Under the pieces are notes generated by a model, which saw nothing but the letters and a program-made list of their open reading frames with translations, was not told the DNA's origin and did not search any database. From Deltaproteobacteria bacterium (lineage in GTDB: Bacteria; Myxococcota_A; Polyangia; Polyangiales; JADJMO01): DNA of 52,061 bases. The stretch is taken from NCBI GenBank assembly GCA_022843175.1, contig JALHOE010000038.1, forward strand, positions 1 to 52,061. Reading direction: 5' to 3'. Position 1 is the first letter of the stretch. Each line of letters begins with the position of its first letter. Position numbers and translations under genes: made by a program. Of the stretch, positions 18,949 through 27,161 are shown piece after piece.

Positions 18949-20841
18949 CTATCGCGACGACTCGAGCACGATCTCCCGAGCGCTCGCGGGGACCAGCACG
19001 CCGAGGAGGGCGCCGTAGGTGGGGAACGTGCGGGCAGCTCGGCCGTCGATCCGGACCGAGGCGGTCGCCAGGTAGTTGGTCGCGAGCGTGAGCACGCACT
19101 CGGTGCGGGTGGTCACGGAGACGGACACCCGCCCCTCCCCCGTCACGCTCTCCACCGCGCCCTCGCACGCGAACGCGTTCGTGGGCCCGTCGTCGCCGAC
19201 CAGCCACGCGACGTCGTGGGCGGCCGACGAAAGCTTCGGCGCGTTGGCATGCAGCACGCGGGCGAGCTCGGCGAACGACGCGACACGCTCGGTGCGCGCG
19301 CTGAACCAGGCCGCCCCCGCGGTCGCTCCCGGACGGGTGACGACCCCGCCCGGCCCGACCAGCGCGCGCACGTTGTAGAGCTGTCCCATGATCGCGAACG
19401 CGCGGGTGCGCGGATCGAACACCAGGATGGTGTGTCGGGGATCGTAGGGGACCCCGCTCACCGCCGCTGCGAGGGCGACGAACCGGCGCGCCGGATAGCC
19501 ATAGCCGTCGATCGACGAGAGCCCCGCCGCCCACGCCGTGTTGGGGCCGTAGAGCGGCGACGAGAGCTGGAGGCTCACCCGGTCGAGCGGCGTCGCGAGG
19601 TCCGACGCGTGCGCGCGGACGACGGCGCCGAGCTCGCGCGGCTCGTCGACGAGCGCGGCGCGGGTGGGGAACGGGAGCAGCTTCTCGCGGAACGAGAGCA
19701 CCGACCCCACGGCCAGGAGCGCGGTGACGATGCGGAGATCGAACCGCATGCGGCGCGCGTAGAGCGACGCGACCGCGACGATCGGCAGCGCCGTGGCGAA
19801 CACGAGGAGCGCGCGCAGGGGCACGCGAAACGCGCCCATCGGCGGGAACAAGAGGAACAGCGAGGACACCGGGCGCACGTCGGTCGCGAACAACACCGCC
19901 CCCACGAACGCGAACAGCAGCGCGGCGGCGACGAGCGGCGCGCGCCGGAGAGGGAACCAGGCGAGCAGCAGCAGCGGGGCGCCGAGCGGATAGTGCGTGT
20001 CGTGCAGCAGCTGCGGCGCCCGAACGCTCGCCCACGGCGTCCAGGTCAGCGAAGCGAGCACGTCGCGGGAGGTGCCCGTGAGGTACGCGAACCCGGAGGC
20101 GTCGCCCGCGCGCCGCGTCGCGTCCGGACCGAGCGAGTAGCGGAGCATCGCCGAGAGGGCCGGGAGCGATAGCAGGAGCGCGAGCGCGATCACGAGCGCC
20201 GACGCCGAGAGCGCGCGGAGGGCGTCGCGACGAGGCGCCCGATGCAGCGCGACGGCCACCAGCAGCGGCCCACCGAACACCGCGGTGTAGAGCATCACCT
20301 GGAAGCCGTGCGAACGGAACGTGTGCACCAGCGCGAGGAGCGCGAGCGCTTGCGTCAGCCGCGACGGGCGCACGCGCGCCGACACGATCAGCGCGAGCGG
20401 CGCCGTCACGAGGAACGTCGCCCACACGAGGTTGAGGTGCCCGTACGAGAGCCGCCAGCCGAGCACCGGCGCGAACGCGAGGGCGAGCGCCAGCGGGATC
20501 GCGTGCGAGCGCGGCCGCGGGGACCCGCCGAGCAGCCGCGCGAGATCGAGCGCCGCGAACGCGCCGAGCACCCCGTGCAGCACCTGCGTCTCGAGCACCG
20601 CGACGTTGAACGCGGCGACGCTGCCGATGGGGAGAAACGGCGGCGCGCCGTACACCCCCGCGGTCGCGACGCCGCCGAGCACCGCCGGCTGGTAGGCGGC
20701 GCCCCGGTGCTCGAGGAGCAGGAAATAGAGCGTCGAGTCGTGTGCGCCGAGCAGCTCGCCGCGCCAGCCGAGGAGCAGCCATACGAGCGGGACGAGCGCC
20801 GCGACCGCCGCGACCACGGCCAGATCGCGCTTCACCGCCAC
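18949..20841 (-). CDS. polytopic membrane protein, YfhO/GT-C-like
   Basis: A 630-residue protein with about 11-12 hydrophobic helices in the first 410 residues and a soluble C-terminal domain (about 420-630), the layout of YfhO-type and other GT-C membrane glycosyltransferases. An early acidic site (AHDSTLYFLL, about residue 33) lies in the first loop, as in GT-C enzymes where an Asp is catalytic. The likely role is transfer of sugars from lipid-linked donors to envelope molecules, but this is inferred from layout only. The start is uncertain: GTG at 20841, or GTG at 20835, which gives a neat GTGA overlap with the upstream gene's stop. It is coupled to the membrane protein gene at 20832-22469. 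Confidence 0.75.
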   Translation of the reverse strand: MAVKRDLAVVAAVAALVPLVWLLLGWRGELLGAHDSTLYFLLLEHRGAAYQPAVLGGVATAGVYGAPPFLPIGSVAAFNVAVLETQVLHGVLGAFAALDLARLLGGSPRPRSHAIPLALALAFAPVLGWRLSYGHLNLVWATFLVTAPLALIVSARVRPSRLTQALALLALVHTFRSHGFQVMLYTAVFGGPLLVAVALHRAPRRDALRALSASALVIALALLLSLPALSAMLRYSLGPDATRRAGDASGFAYLTGTSRDVLASLTWTPWASVRAPQLLHDTHYPLGAPLLLLAWFPLRRAPLVAAALLFAFVGAVLFATDVRPVSSLFLLFPPMGAFRVPLRALLVFATALPIVAVASLYARRMRFDLRIVTALLAVGSVLSFREKLLPFPTRAALVDEPRELGAVVRAHASDLATPLDRVSLQLSSPLYGPNTAWAAGLSSIDGYGYPARRFVALAAAVSGVPYDPRHTILVFDPRTRAFAIMGQLYNVRALVGPGGVVTRPGATAGAAWFSARTERVASFAELARVLHANAPKLSSAAHDVAWLVGDDGPTNAFACEGAVESVTGEGRVSVSVTTRTECVLTLATNYLATASVRIDGRAARTFPTYGALLGVLVPASAREIVLESSR

Positions 20842-22469
20842 GCCCTCTCGAGGATGGGGATCGCGTCAGTGTTGGGGGCGAGTCGTGCGAGCCGCGCGAG
20901 CGCGGCGCGAAAGGTCGGCTCGTCGTGGATCGACAGCGCGCCGATCGCGTGCGCGGTGACGGCGCGCACGCTGTTCGGGGCTTGCGCCGCGGCGAGCGCG
21001 CCGTCGTGCGAGAGGTCCACGCCCTGCTGCGCGAGCGCGAGGAGCTGGGGGGCGGTGGAGAGGTGGTGCAGCACGCGGTAGCCGCCCGCCGCGAGGGCTG
21101 CGTTGTCGCCGGTGTCGCGCACGTAGATCGCGGCGACGTCGTCGAGGAACACCATCCGCCACCCCTGCTTCGCGGCGAGCGGTTGGCTGAAGCCCTTGCA
21201 GAGGGGCTGGATGGTGCAGGTGATCGCCCACTGCATCTGGAAGTCGCGCGTGAGGAACTCGAACTCGGCGCTGTCGGCCATGCTCAGGCGGGCGCGGGTG
21301 ACGATCGCGCGGTCGCGGGCGAGCGCGTTGCGACCGTCGTTGAACACGCGATACGTCGGGTGCAGCCGCCACGCCAGGTAGCCGCCGAACGGCATGAAGT
21401 TCCACATGTTGCCCGCGGGGCGTCGCTGCTCGACGAACTGCACCGCCCCCTCGGGGAAGTACGGCCAATACCACCCGACCCCGAGGAACGACTCGAGCGA
21501 GAGCGCGATCACGAACGGCGGTACGAGCGCGGCCAACCCGCACGCGAGCTCACCCGGTCTCGTGAGGCGCGGCTGCAGCCGGGCGCCGATGAACGGCGCC
21601 ACCATCACCGCGAACACCGGCACGAACCGGATCGCGGAGACGAGGAGACCGGTGGCGAGGAGCAGCACGGAGGCCTCGAACAGCGTGGGCCGCCGCACGA
21701 ACAGTGCCGCCAAGAGCAGCGCAAAGAGCAGGTAGATCGCGGGCGAGACCTGCCACAGCATCGCGGGCGTCGGGCGGAGCCACTCGCTGATCCCGACCAG
21801 GTCCTCGTCGAACCGGCGGACCATGATCAAGAGCCGCGGCCCCGCCGTGGAGAGCATGGTCGCCACCGTGACGAGCACCGCGATCACCAAGGGGCGGCGC
21901 GTGGCGGTGCGGGGTTGACCGGCGTTGAACCATCGTTCGCTCGCGGTCGCCGCGGCGAGGTGCAGCCACACCAGGATCACCCCGAGCGGCGCGTACCCGT
22001 GCGTGTTGGCCCACACGAGCTGCAACGGAATCAGCCACCCGTACCGGCGCGTCTCGAGCAGCCACAGCACCACCGCGACGAACACCAGCGAGACCGTCGC
22101 CGGCCGGATGTACTGCCAGGGCGCGATGGTCACGAGGACCAAGCCGATCAGCGGGTACGCCACGGGGTGGCGGATCAACCGATAGAGCGCGAGCGCGAGC
22201 CCGACCGCTACAAGGCCGTTGAGCACCTGCAGCCCGAGCGGCCCGGCCGCGCGCATCGTCAGATACATCCCGACGTCGCTCACGACCTCGGTGTACTTGA
22301 GCGCGCCGTGCGTGAACGCGAGGTCGTCGACGCGGGGGATGCTCCGCGTCTGCGCGATGATCCGCCCTGTCGCGAGGTGCCAGGGCAGATCCCAGTCGTC
22401 GAGCCGCCGCAGCGTGAGGACGACGAACGTGAGCGCGAGACCGAGCGCTGCGAGGAGGCGGTGCCTCAT
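20832..22469 (-). CDS. polytopic membrane protein, GT-C-like
   Basis: A 545-residue protein with about 10 transmembrane helices. The first loop carries DDWDLPWHLATGRII and VDDLAFTHG, resembling the DxWWHLxxG and D-P-F-S-F-T pattern of a large uncharacterised family of putative GT-C glycosyltransferases. A later NFMPFGGYLAWRLHP and VFNDGRNALA stretch is also typical of that family. The C-terminal 130 residues are soluble. The substrate cannot be inferred. It overlaps the downstream gene by 4 or 10 nt, so the two probably function together, perhaps in surface glycan assembly. The ATG at 22469 starts the first hydrophobic helix after RHR. Confidence 0.75.
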   Translation of the reverse strand: MRHRLLAALGLALTFVVLTLRRLDDWDLPWHLATGRIIAQTRSIPRVDDLAFTHGALKYTEVVSDVGMYLTMRAAGPLGLQVLNGLVAVGLALALYRLIRHPVAYPLIGLVLVTIAPWQYIRPATVSLVFVAVVLWLLETRRYGWLIPLQLVWANTHGYAPLGVILVWLHLAAATASERWFNAGQPRTATRRPLVIAVLVTVATMLSTAGPRLLIMVRRFDEDLVGISEWLRPTPAMLWQVSPAIYLLFALLLAALFVRRPTLFEASVLLLATGLLVSAIRFVPVFAVMVAPFIGARLQPRLTRPGELACGLAALVPPFVIALSLESFLGVGWYWPYFPEGAVQFVEQRRPAGNMWNFMPFGGYLAWRLHPTYRVFNDGRNALARDRAIVTRARLSMADSAEFEFLTRDFQMQWAITCTIQPLCKGFSQPLAAKQGWRMVFLDDVAAIYVRDTGDNAALAAGGYRVLHHLSTAPQLLALAQQGVDLSHDGALAAAQAPNSVRAVTAHAIGALSIHDEPTFRAALARLARLAPNTDAIPILERAWR

Positions 22470-22499
22470 CCGTTCCTCGCTGCCACAGCCGCTTCCCTG

Positions 22500-22979
22500 C
22501 TAGGCGCGCGCCTTCTTCACGATCGCCGCGACCTGATTGCGCTGCAGCCCCGCGGCCGAGCCGATCTTCTCGAGCATCTGCGCCTCGGCCTTCTCGATGC
22601 CGTTGCTCGCGTAGGCGACGATCGCGCCGATGAGGATGCCGGCCTCGGCGTTGCCGAGCTCGGCGAGGCGCGCGCCGATCGCGCTGCAGCGGGCGTCGGC
22701 GCCCTCGGCCTGCACGCGCGCGGACGATTGCTCGAGGAAGTGCGCCGTCTCCCACTCGATGACGAGGCCCTTCGACAGCAGCTCGAGGGCGCTCGCGAGG
22801 GCCTTCTTCTCCTCTTCGTCGTCGTTGCCGTCGGCGATCGCCGTGAGGTAGCCGGCCTCGGCCGCGAGCGCGAACACCTCGTCGGCGCGGTGCGCCGGCA
22901 GCGAGTTGCGCACCGCGCTCGCCTGCGCCTCGAGATACGCCTCGTTGACCTTGCCCGGAGCCTTCTTCGCTGCTGCCAT
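22500..22979 (-). CDS. TerB-like domain protein
   Basis: A 159-residue helical protein. The segment VFALAAEAGYLTAIADGNDDEEEKKALASAL resembles the start of TerB/tellurite-resistance-like domains, where an acidic D-G-x-x-x-x-E-E cluster binds metal. A second half ends QRNQVAAIVKKARA. Such domains occur in stress and membrane-associated proteins; its role here is unknown. The ATG at 22979 begins MAAAKKAPGKVNEAYLEAQ. A terminator hairpin lies just upstream, so it is probably transcribed separately from the SDR-MaoC-SCP2 gene. Confidence 0.7.
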   Translation of the reverse strand: MAAAKKAPGKVNEAYLEAQASAVRNSLPAHRADEVFALAAEAGYLTAIADGNDDEEEKKALASALELLSKGLVIEWETAHFLEQSSARVQAEGADARCSAIGARLAELGNAEAGILIGAIVAYASNGIEKAEAQMLEKIGSAAGLQRNQVAAIVKKARA

Positions 22980-22995
22980 GGCGGCGAGCCTATCC

Positions 22996-23028
22996 AAAAA
23001 CAGCGACGCCGTCCCGGGAAGGACGGCG
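22996..23028 (-). terminator. intrinsic terminator after the SDR-MaoC-SCP2 gene
   Basis: An 8-bp stem CGCCGTCC (23007-23014) pairs with GGACGGCG (23021-23028) across a 6-nt loop. On the minus strand the stem is followed by TCGCTG and five U (complement of A at 22996-23000). It sits 23 bp after the stop codon at 23051. Confidence 0.8.
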
Positions 23029-23050
23029 CCGCGCTCGGGAGAGTGCTCGG

Positions 23051-26000
23051 TCAGATCAGCTTGTTCAGAAACCCGAGCCGGTGGGCGACGGTCACGTCCC
23101 CATCCACGCGCAGCTTCCCCTGCTGGAACAGCGACTGCGCCGAAGCCGTCCCCTTCACCAGCTCGACCAGATCCTCGTCGCTGATCGTGAGCGTCACGCT
23201 CGGATCGGAGACCGTCCCCTCGGTCACCGAGCCCTTGCCGGTCTTCAGATCGACGACATACGCCGCCGCCGGATCCTTCACCTTGAACTGAATGACGGCC
23301 GCGACCTCGCCGAGCAGCGCCGGCGTCTCCGCGACGCGCTTGGTGAGGGCGTCGAAGATCGCCTTCGACTGCGCGCCCGCGCTGGCGTGGCTCGCGGTGC
23401 CGGTGGCGACGGGCGTGCCCTTGCTGCGCACGGCGTCGAGGGCCTTCTTCGACTCCTCGGGCGTCATCGCCTTGAAGAGCGTCTCGAGCTTCTGCGACGC
23501 CATGACGTTGCCGCTGATCTTCAGCTTGCCGCCGAAGTAGAGCTTCTGCGGATCGGCCTTGCCGGCGGTGAGCGCCATGAAGTCGGCGTCGCTGATCTCG
23601 AGCGTGCAGTCGGCCTTCGCCTCGCCCGGCGAGACGACGCCCTGCTTCAGATCGAGCAGGTACGCCGAGTCGGGGGACTTGAGCTTGAAGGCGAAGGTGG
23701 TCTGCACCTTGGCCGCGATCTCCGGGTGGTCCTTGAGGAACTCGCCCATCGCCGCGAACACCTCGGCGCTCGTCGGCTCGCCGCCGCTGCTCGGGGTGGT
23801 GGGCGGATCGGACGCGACCTCGGCGCCGCGCTCGGCGCGAACCTTGGCGAGGAGCTTCTCGGCCTCGGCGGGCGTCATGCTCTTGAACAGCGTCTCGAGC
23901 TTCTGCGACGCCATGACGTTGCCGCTGATCTTGAGCTTGCCGCCGAAGTAGAGCTTCTGCGCGTCGGCCTTGCCCTGCGTGAGCGCGAGGAAGTCGCTCT
24001 CGGCGATCTCGAGGGTGCAGTCGGCCTTGGCGTCGCCCTTGGCGACCTTGCCCTCCTTGAGGTCGACGAGCCACGCGCTGTCAGGGCTCTTGAGCTTGAA
24101 CGCGAAGGTGGTCTGGACCTTCTGCGCGATCTCGGGGTGGTGCTTGAGGTGCTCGCCGATCGAGAGGAAGACCTCTTCGCTCGTGGGCGCGCCGGTGTTC
24201 GGAGCGGGCGCGGGCTTCGCGGCGGCGGCCTTCGGCGCCTGCGCCTTCGGGATCTCCTTGTAGAGCTCCACCGCGGCGTTGCTGATCACGACCTTGTTCC
24301 GCTCCACGACCGAGCAGCGGACGAGGATCTTGTCCCCCTCCTTCCACATCTCGGTCTTCAGGGTCTCGCCGGGGAACACGCTGTCGGCGAAGCGGGCCTT
24401 GATCGACTTGAACAGGCGCGCGTCGTTGCCCGCGAACTGCTTGATGACGTGGCGGGCGACGAACCCGTAGGTGCAGAGGCCGTGGAGGATCGGCTTCTCG
24501 AAGCCGAACGCCTTGGCGAACGACGGGTCGGCGTGGAGCGGGTTCCAGTCGCCGGTGAGGCGATAGAGGAGCGCCTGGTTCTCCGACGTCTTCTCGGTGA
24601 TGACCGCGTCGGGCGCGCGCTCGGGCGCCACGTTCTGCTCGGCGCTCGGACCGCGATCGCCGCCCCACCCGCCGGCGCCGCGCACGAAGGTGACGAACTC
24701 GTTGTAGATGAGCTCCTCGCCGGTGGCCGCGTCGTACGAGGTGACGGCCTGAATCACGAGGGCGTTCTTGCCCTTGTCGAAGATGTCCTTGATCTTCGCC
24801 TTGTGCTTCAGCTTCGCGTTGGGCGGCAGCGGCCGCTTGATCTCGGTGTACTGCTCGCCGTGGAGGATGCGGTCGAAGCCGTAGTTGAGGCCGGGGGCCT
24901 TCTCGCCCTTCTTCGCCATCTCCATCATGGTGCGCATCACCGGGATGACGCCGAAGGTGGGCGACACCTGGAAGCCGTCCCCGTGCATCTCGTAGACGAA
25001 CTTGAGGTCGTTCATGTCGCTCGGATCGCGACCGGCGCCGATCGCGAGCCCGTAGAGCGCGGCGTCGCGCTCGTCGTAGCCGCCCTCGACGACCGGGAAC
25101 TCGTAGCCGAGCGCCTCGTCGAGATCGATGAGCTCGTTGCCGCCCTTCGACTTGCTCTGGATGTTGGCGAGGATGGGCTGCATCGACGACGTGATGTCGG
25201 TCGGGTGCTCGCTCTTGCTGAAGTCGGTGATCTGCTCCCACGCCTTGGCGACGTCGTCGGGCTTGATCTCCTTGCCGAGCTTGAACGTCTTGCCCGCGGT
25301 GCGCTCCCAGCGGAGCTTGCCGATGAACCCGCCGCCGACCTCGAAGGTGCCGCCGGTCTCCTTGCAGTCCTCGTGACAGAGCCACGCGGCCAGCGGCGAC
25401 ACGTACTCCGGCTTGAGCGCCGCGATGATCTCGGGCGGGAGCACCGTCTCGGTCAGGCGTGAGCCGGCGATCGGCGCGATCGTGTTGACATGGACGTTCT
25501 TCTTCTTGCCCTCGAGCGCGAGCGTCTGCGCGAAGCCGATGAGGCCCATCTTGGCGAGGGCGTAGTTGGCCTGGCCGAAGTTGCCGTAGATGCCGGCGGC
25601 CGACGCCGTCATGAGGATGCGGCCGAAGCCCTGGTCGCGCATCAGGTTCCACACCGCGGCGGTGCACTTGTAGGCGCCGTTGACGTGGACCTTGAGGATG
25701 AGGTTCCAGTCCTCCTCGCTCATCTTCTGGAACGAGGTGTCGCGGAGGATGCCGGCGTTGTTGATGAGGATGTCGACGCGGCCAAACGCGTCGAGCGCGG
25801 TCTTGACGATCTTGTCGCCGTCCTCGACCGAGTCGTAGTTCGCCACGGCCTCTCCGCCGGCGTCCTTGATCTGCTTCACGACCGCGTCCGCCGCCGCCGA
25901 CGACTTCCCGCCGCCGTGGATCGACCCGCCGAGGTCGTTGACGATCACCTTCGCGCCGCGCGACGCCAGCAGGAGCGCGTGGGATCGGCCGAGGCCGTTT

Positions 26001-26053
26001 CCTGCGCCGGTGACGATCGCGACTTTCCCATCGAAGCGGAGCTCGTTGGCCAT
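23051..26053 (-). CDS. multifunctional beta-oxidation protein: SDR dehydrogenase, MaoC hydratase and three SCP2 domains
   Basis: A 1000-residue relative of eukaryotic peroxisomal multifunctional enzyme 2. Residues 1-300 are a short-chain dehydrogenase (TGAGNGLG at 15-22; Ser151, Tyr164, Lys168), acting as a 3-hydroxyacyl-CoA dehydrogenase. Residues about 320-600 are a double hot-dog enoyl-CoA hydratase 2 with GDWNPLH (Asp502, His507) and HGLCTYGF. Three SCP2 lipid-carrier domains follow (about 624-727, 761-867, 893-1000); the first two are nearly identical (KVQTTFAFKLKSPDSA in both). Animal MFE-2 has one. Together with the SCP2 thiolase it would complete hydration, oxidation and cleavage of acyl-CoA. 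The ATG at 26053 follows an AGAGG. A shared palindrome lies 74 bp upstream. Confidence 0.93.
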   Translation of the reverse strand: MANELRFDGKVAIVTGAGNGLGRSHALLLASRGAKVIVNDLGGSIHGGGKSSAAADAVVKQIKDAGGEAVANYDSVEDGDKIVKTALDAFGRVDILINNAGILRDTSFQKMSEEDWNLILKVHVNGAYKCTAAVWNLMRDQGFGRILMTASAAGIYGNFGQANYALAKMGLIGFAQTLALEGKKKNVHVNTIAPIAGSRLTETVLPPEIIAALKPEYVSPLAAWLCHEDCKETGGTFEVGGGFIGKLRWERTAGKTFKLGKEIKPDDVAKAWEQITDFSKSEHPTDITSSMQPILANIQSKSKGGNELIDLDEALGYEFPVVEGGYDERDAALYGLAIGAGRDPSDMNDLKFVYEMHGDGFQVSPTFGVIPVMRTMMEMAKKGEKAPGLNYGFDRILHGEQYTEIKRPLPPNAKLKHKAKIKDIFDKGKNALVIQAVTSYDAATGEELIYNEFVTFVRGAGGWGGDRGPSAEQNVAPERAPDAVITEKTSENQALLYRLTGDWNPLHADPSFAKAFGFEKPILHGLCTYGFVARHVIKQFAGNDARLFKSIKARFADSVFPGETLKTEMWKEGDKILVRCSVVERNKVVISNAAVELYKEIPKAQAPKAAAAKPAPAPNTGAPTSEEVFLSIGEHLKHHPEIAQKVQTTFAFKLKSPDSAWLVDLKEGKVAKGDAKADCTLEIAESDFLALTQGKADAQKLYFGGKLKISGNVMASQKLETLFKSMTPAEAEKLLAKVRAERGAEVASDPPTTPSSGGEPTSAEVFAAMGEFLKDHPEIAAKVQTTFAFKLKSPDSAYLLDLKQGVVSPGEAKADCTLEISDADFMALTAGKADPQKLYFGGKLKISGNVMASQKLETLFKAMTPEESKKALDAVRSKGTPVATGTASHASAGAQSKAIFDALTKRVAETPALLGEVAAVIQFKVKDPAAAYVVDLKTGKGSVTEGTVSDPSVTLTISDEDLVELVKGTASAQSLFQQGKLRVDGDVTVAHRLGFLNKLI

Positions 26054-26126
26054 GTGCGGAACCTCTGGTTCTCCCGGCCTGCGGACGTGCGGGTCCGGGG
26101 AGGGAGAGCGAGGGTAGCCCGGGGCT

Positions 26127-26146
26127 GAGTGAATGGCCATTCAGTC
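26127..26146. promoter_or_regulatory. palindromic operator candidate upstream of the SDR-MaoC-SCP2 gene
   Basis: The core TGAATGGCCATTCA (26130-26143) is a perfect 14-bp palindrome, extended to 20 bp (GAGTGAATGG against CCATTCAGTC) with one mismatched pair. It matches the element at 15750-15769 at 17 of 20 positions. It lies 74 bp upstream of the ATG at 26053 and 65 bp upstream of the small plus-strand frame at 26211. Confidence 0.75.
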
Positions 26147-26210
26147 CAAATCACTTCCATGGAGGCCCCGCGAGGGCCAAGGGGACCGGCCCACGCGGGT
26201 CGAACGGGCC

Positions 26211-26510
26211 ATGAAGCGGAAGGTCGCGCGCTCGATCGAGCACGGTCACGAGGTCCGCGCGCTGGCGCCGGCGGTGTCGACCCGCGCCCTCGCCCTACGC
26301 GCCGTCCTCCTCGCCGCGGTCGCCGCGTCGGCCGGGTGCGATCCGGTGCGCGAGATCAACCGCGCCGGGGTGTGGCTCGGGGTGATCGACGCGCCGCGCA
26401 TGGCCGGGGAGATGGCGCCCGTTCGCGCCTATCCGGGCGGCGCGATCGCCGTCCCGTCCACCCACGCGAGCGGCAGCGCGTCGTCCGCCCACAGCGCTGT
26501 CACGAAGTAG
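26211..26510 (+). CDS. small putative lipoprotein, possibly truncated
   Basis: A 99-residue frame. After a charged start (MKRKVARSIEHGHEV) comes a hydrophobic stretch with a lipobox-like ALRAVLLAAVAASAGC, then DPVREINRAGVWLG. Codon third positions are strongly G/C up to about 26425, as expected for coding DNA. The last 27 codons overlap the 3' end of the convergent NlpC/P60-like gene and look like antisense of it, so the true C-terminus may have been lost. The N-terminal region before the hydrophobic stretch is unusually long for a signal peptide. No family is recognised. Confidence 0.4.
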   Translation: MKRKVARSIEHGHEVRALAPAVSTRALALRAVLLAAVAASAGCDPVREINRAGVWLGVIDAPRMAGEMAPVRAYPGGAIAVPSTHASGSASSAHSAVTK

Positions 26511-27106
26511 CCGGCCTTGCGCGAGCGATCGATCGCCACGGCGCCATTGAGCGGCTCGTCGGTCACCTCCTGTGCCCCGGTGTAGCTCGCGTGAACGAAG
26601 CGGACGGCGGGGCCCCGCACGACCACGAAGCCGACGTGCACGTCGAGGCCGATCACGTACAGCCCGTCGCCGAGCGCGCGGAGGCGGCGCTCGAGCTCGA
26701 ACGGCGGGACACTGAGAATGCGGTGGTGCGCGTGCGCCGCGGGCACGAGCGCGGTCTGGATCGCGCGGGCCGTCGCACGCCCGAAGCGGCCGCGATCCAC
26801 GAGCCGAAGGCCCGCGGCCTGCAGGACCGTCGCCACGAAGTAGCCGCACGCGATGCCCTCTTGCGCGTGCGGGCGGGTGGCGGTGCCGTGGAACGACCAG
26901 CGGGTGCCGAGCCACGCCGGGAAGAGGTCGTCGACGATCGCGGAGTGGAGCGCCGCGCGCGCCTCGTCGACGGTGCTGGCCGCGGCGCGGCGCTTCTTGA
27001 TCGAGGCGAGGAGCTGCTCGTAGGTGCGCGCCGGCTTCTGCGCCCTCACCGTCGGCGGCGTGCAGCCGAGTGCCAGCATTGCCGTGAGCCAGGCGCGGCG
27101 GTGCAT
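26429..27106 (-). CDS. NlpC/P60-like papain-fold lipoprotein (predicted)
   Basis: A 225-residue protein with a lipoprotein signal (MHRRAWLTAMLALGC, Cys15). The core has GIACGYFVATVLQAAGLRL, a Cys at the start of a helix as in NlpC/P60 and CHAP cysteine peptidases, and later HVGFVVVRGPAVRFVHASY, where a His follows a beta-hairpin. A Cys-His pair in this order suggests a peptidoglycan hydrolase or amidase-like fold. The third residue is not clear, so activity is inferred. It is anchored in the envelope. It lies 55 bp after the SulP gene on the same strand. The ATG at 27106 begins the signal. Confidence 0.7.
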   Translation of the reverse strand: MHRRAWLTAMLALGCTPPTVRAQKPARTYEQLLASIKKRRAAASTVDEARAALHSAIVDDLFPAWLGTRWSFHGTATRPHAQEGIACGYFVATVLQAAGLRLVDRGRFGRATARAIQTALVPAAHAHHRILSVPPFELERRLRALGDGLYVIGLDVHVGFVVVRGPAVRFVHASYTGAQEVTDEPLNGAVAIDRSRKAGYFVTALWADDALPLAWVDGTAIAPPG

Positions 27107-27161
27107 GGCGGGGTAACGACTGGGCGAGCCCGGCGCTTCCTCCGTCGGTGAGCCGACTCGC

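Noticed and set aside
17876-20782. 968-codon minus-strand frame covering the YfhO-like gene, a lipoprotein and the decayed gene
   Set aside because: Out of frame with the hydrophobic helices of the real gene at 18949-20841; Arg-rich low complexity.
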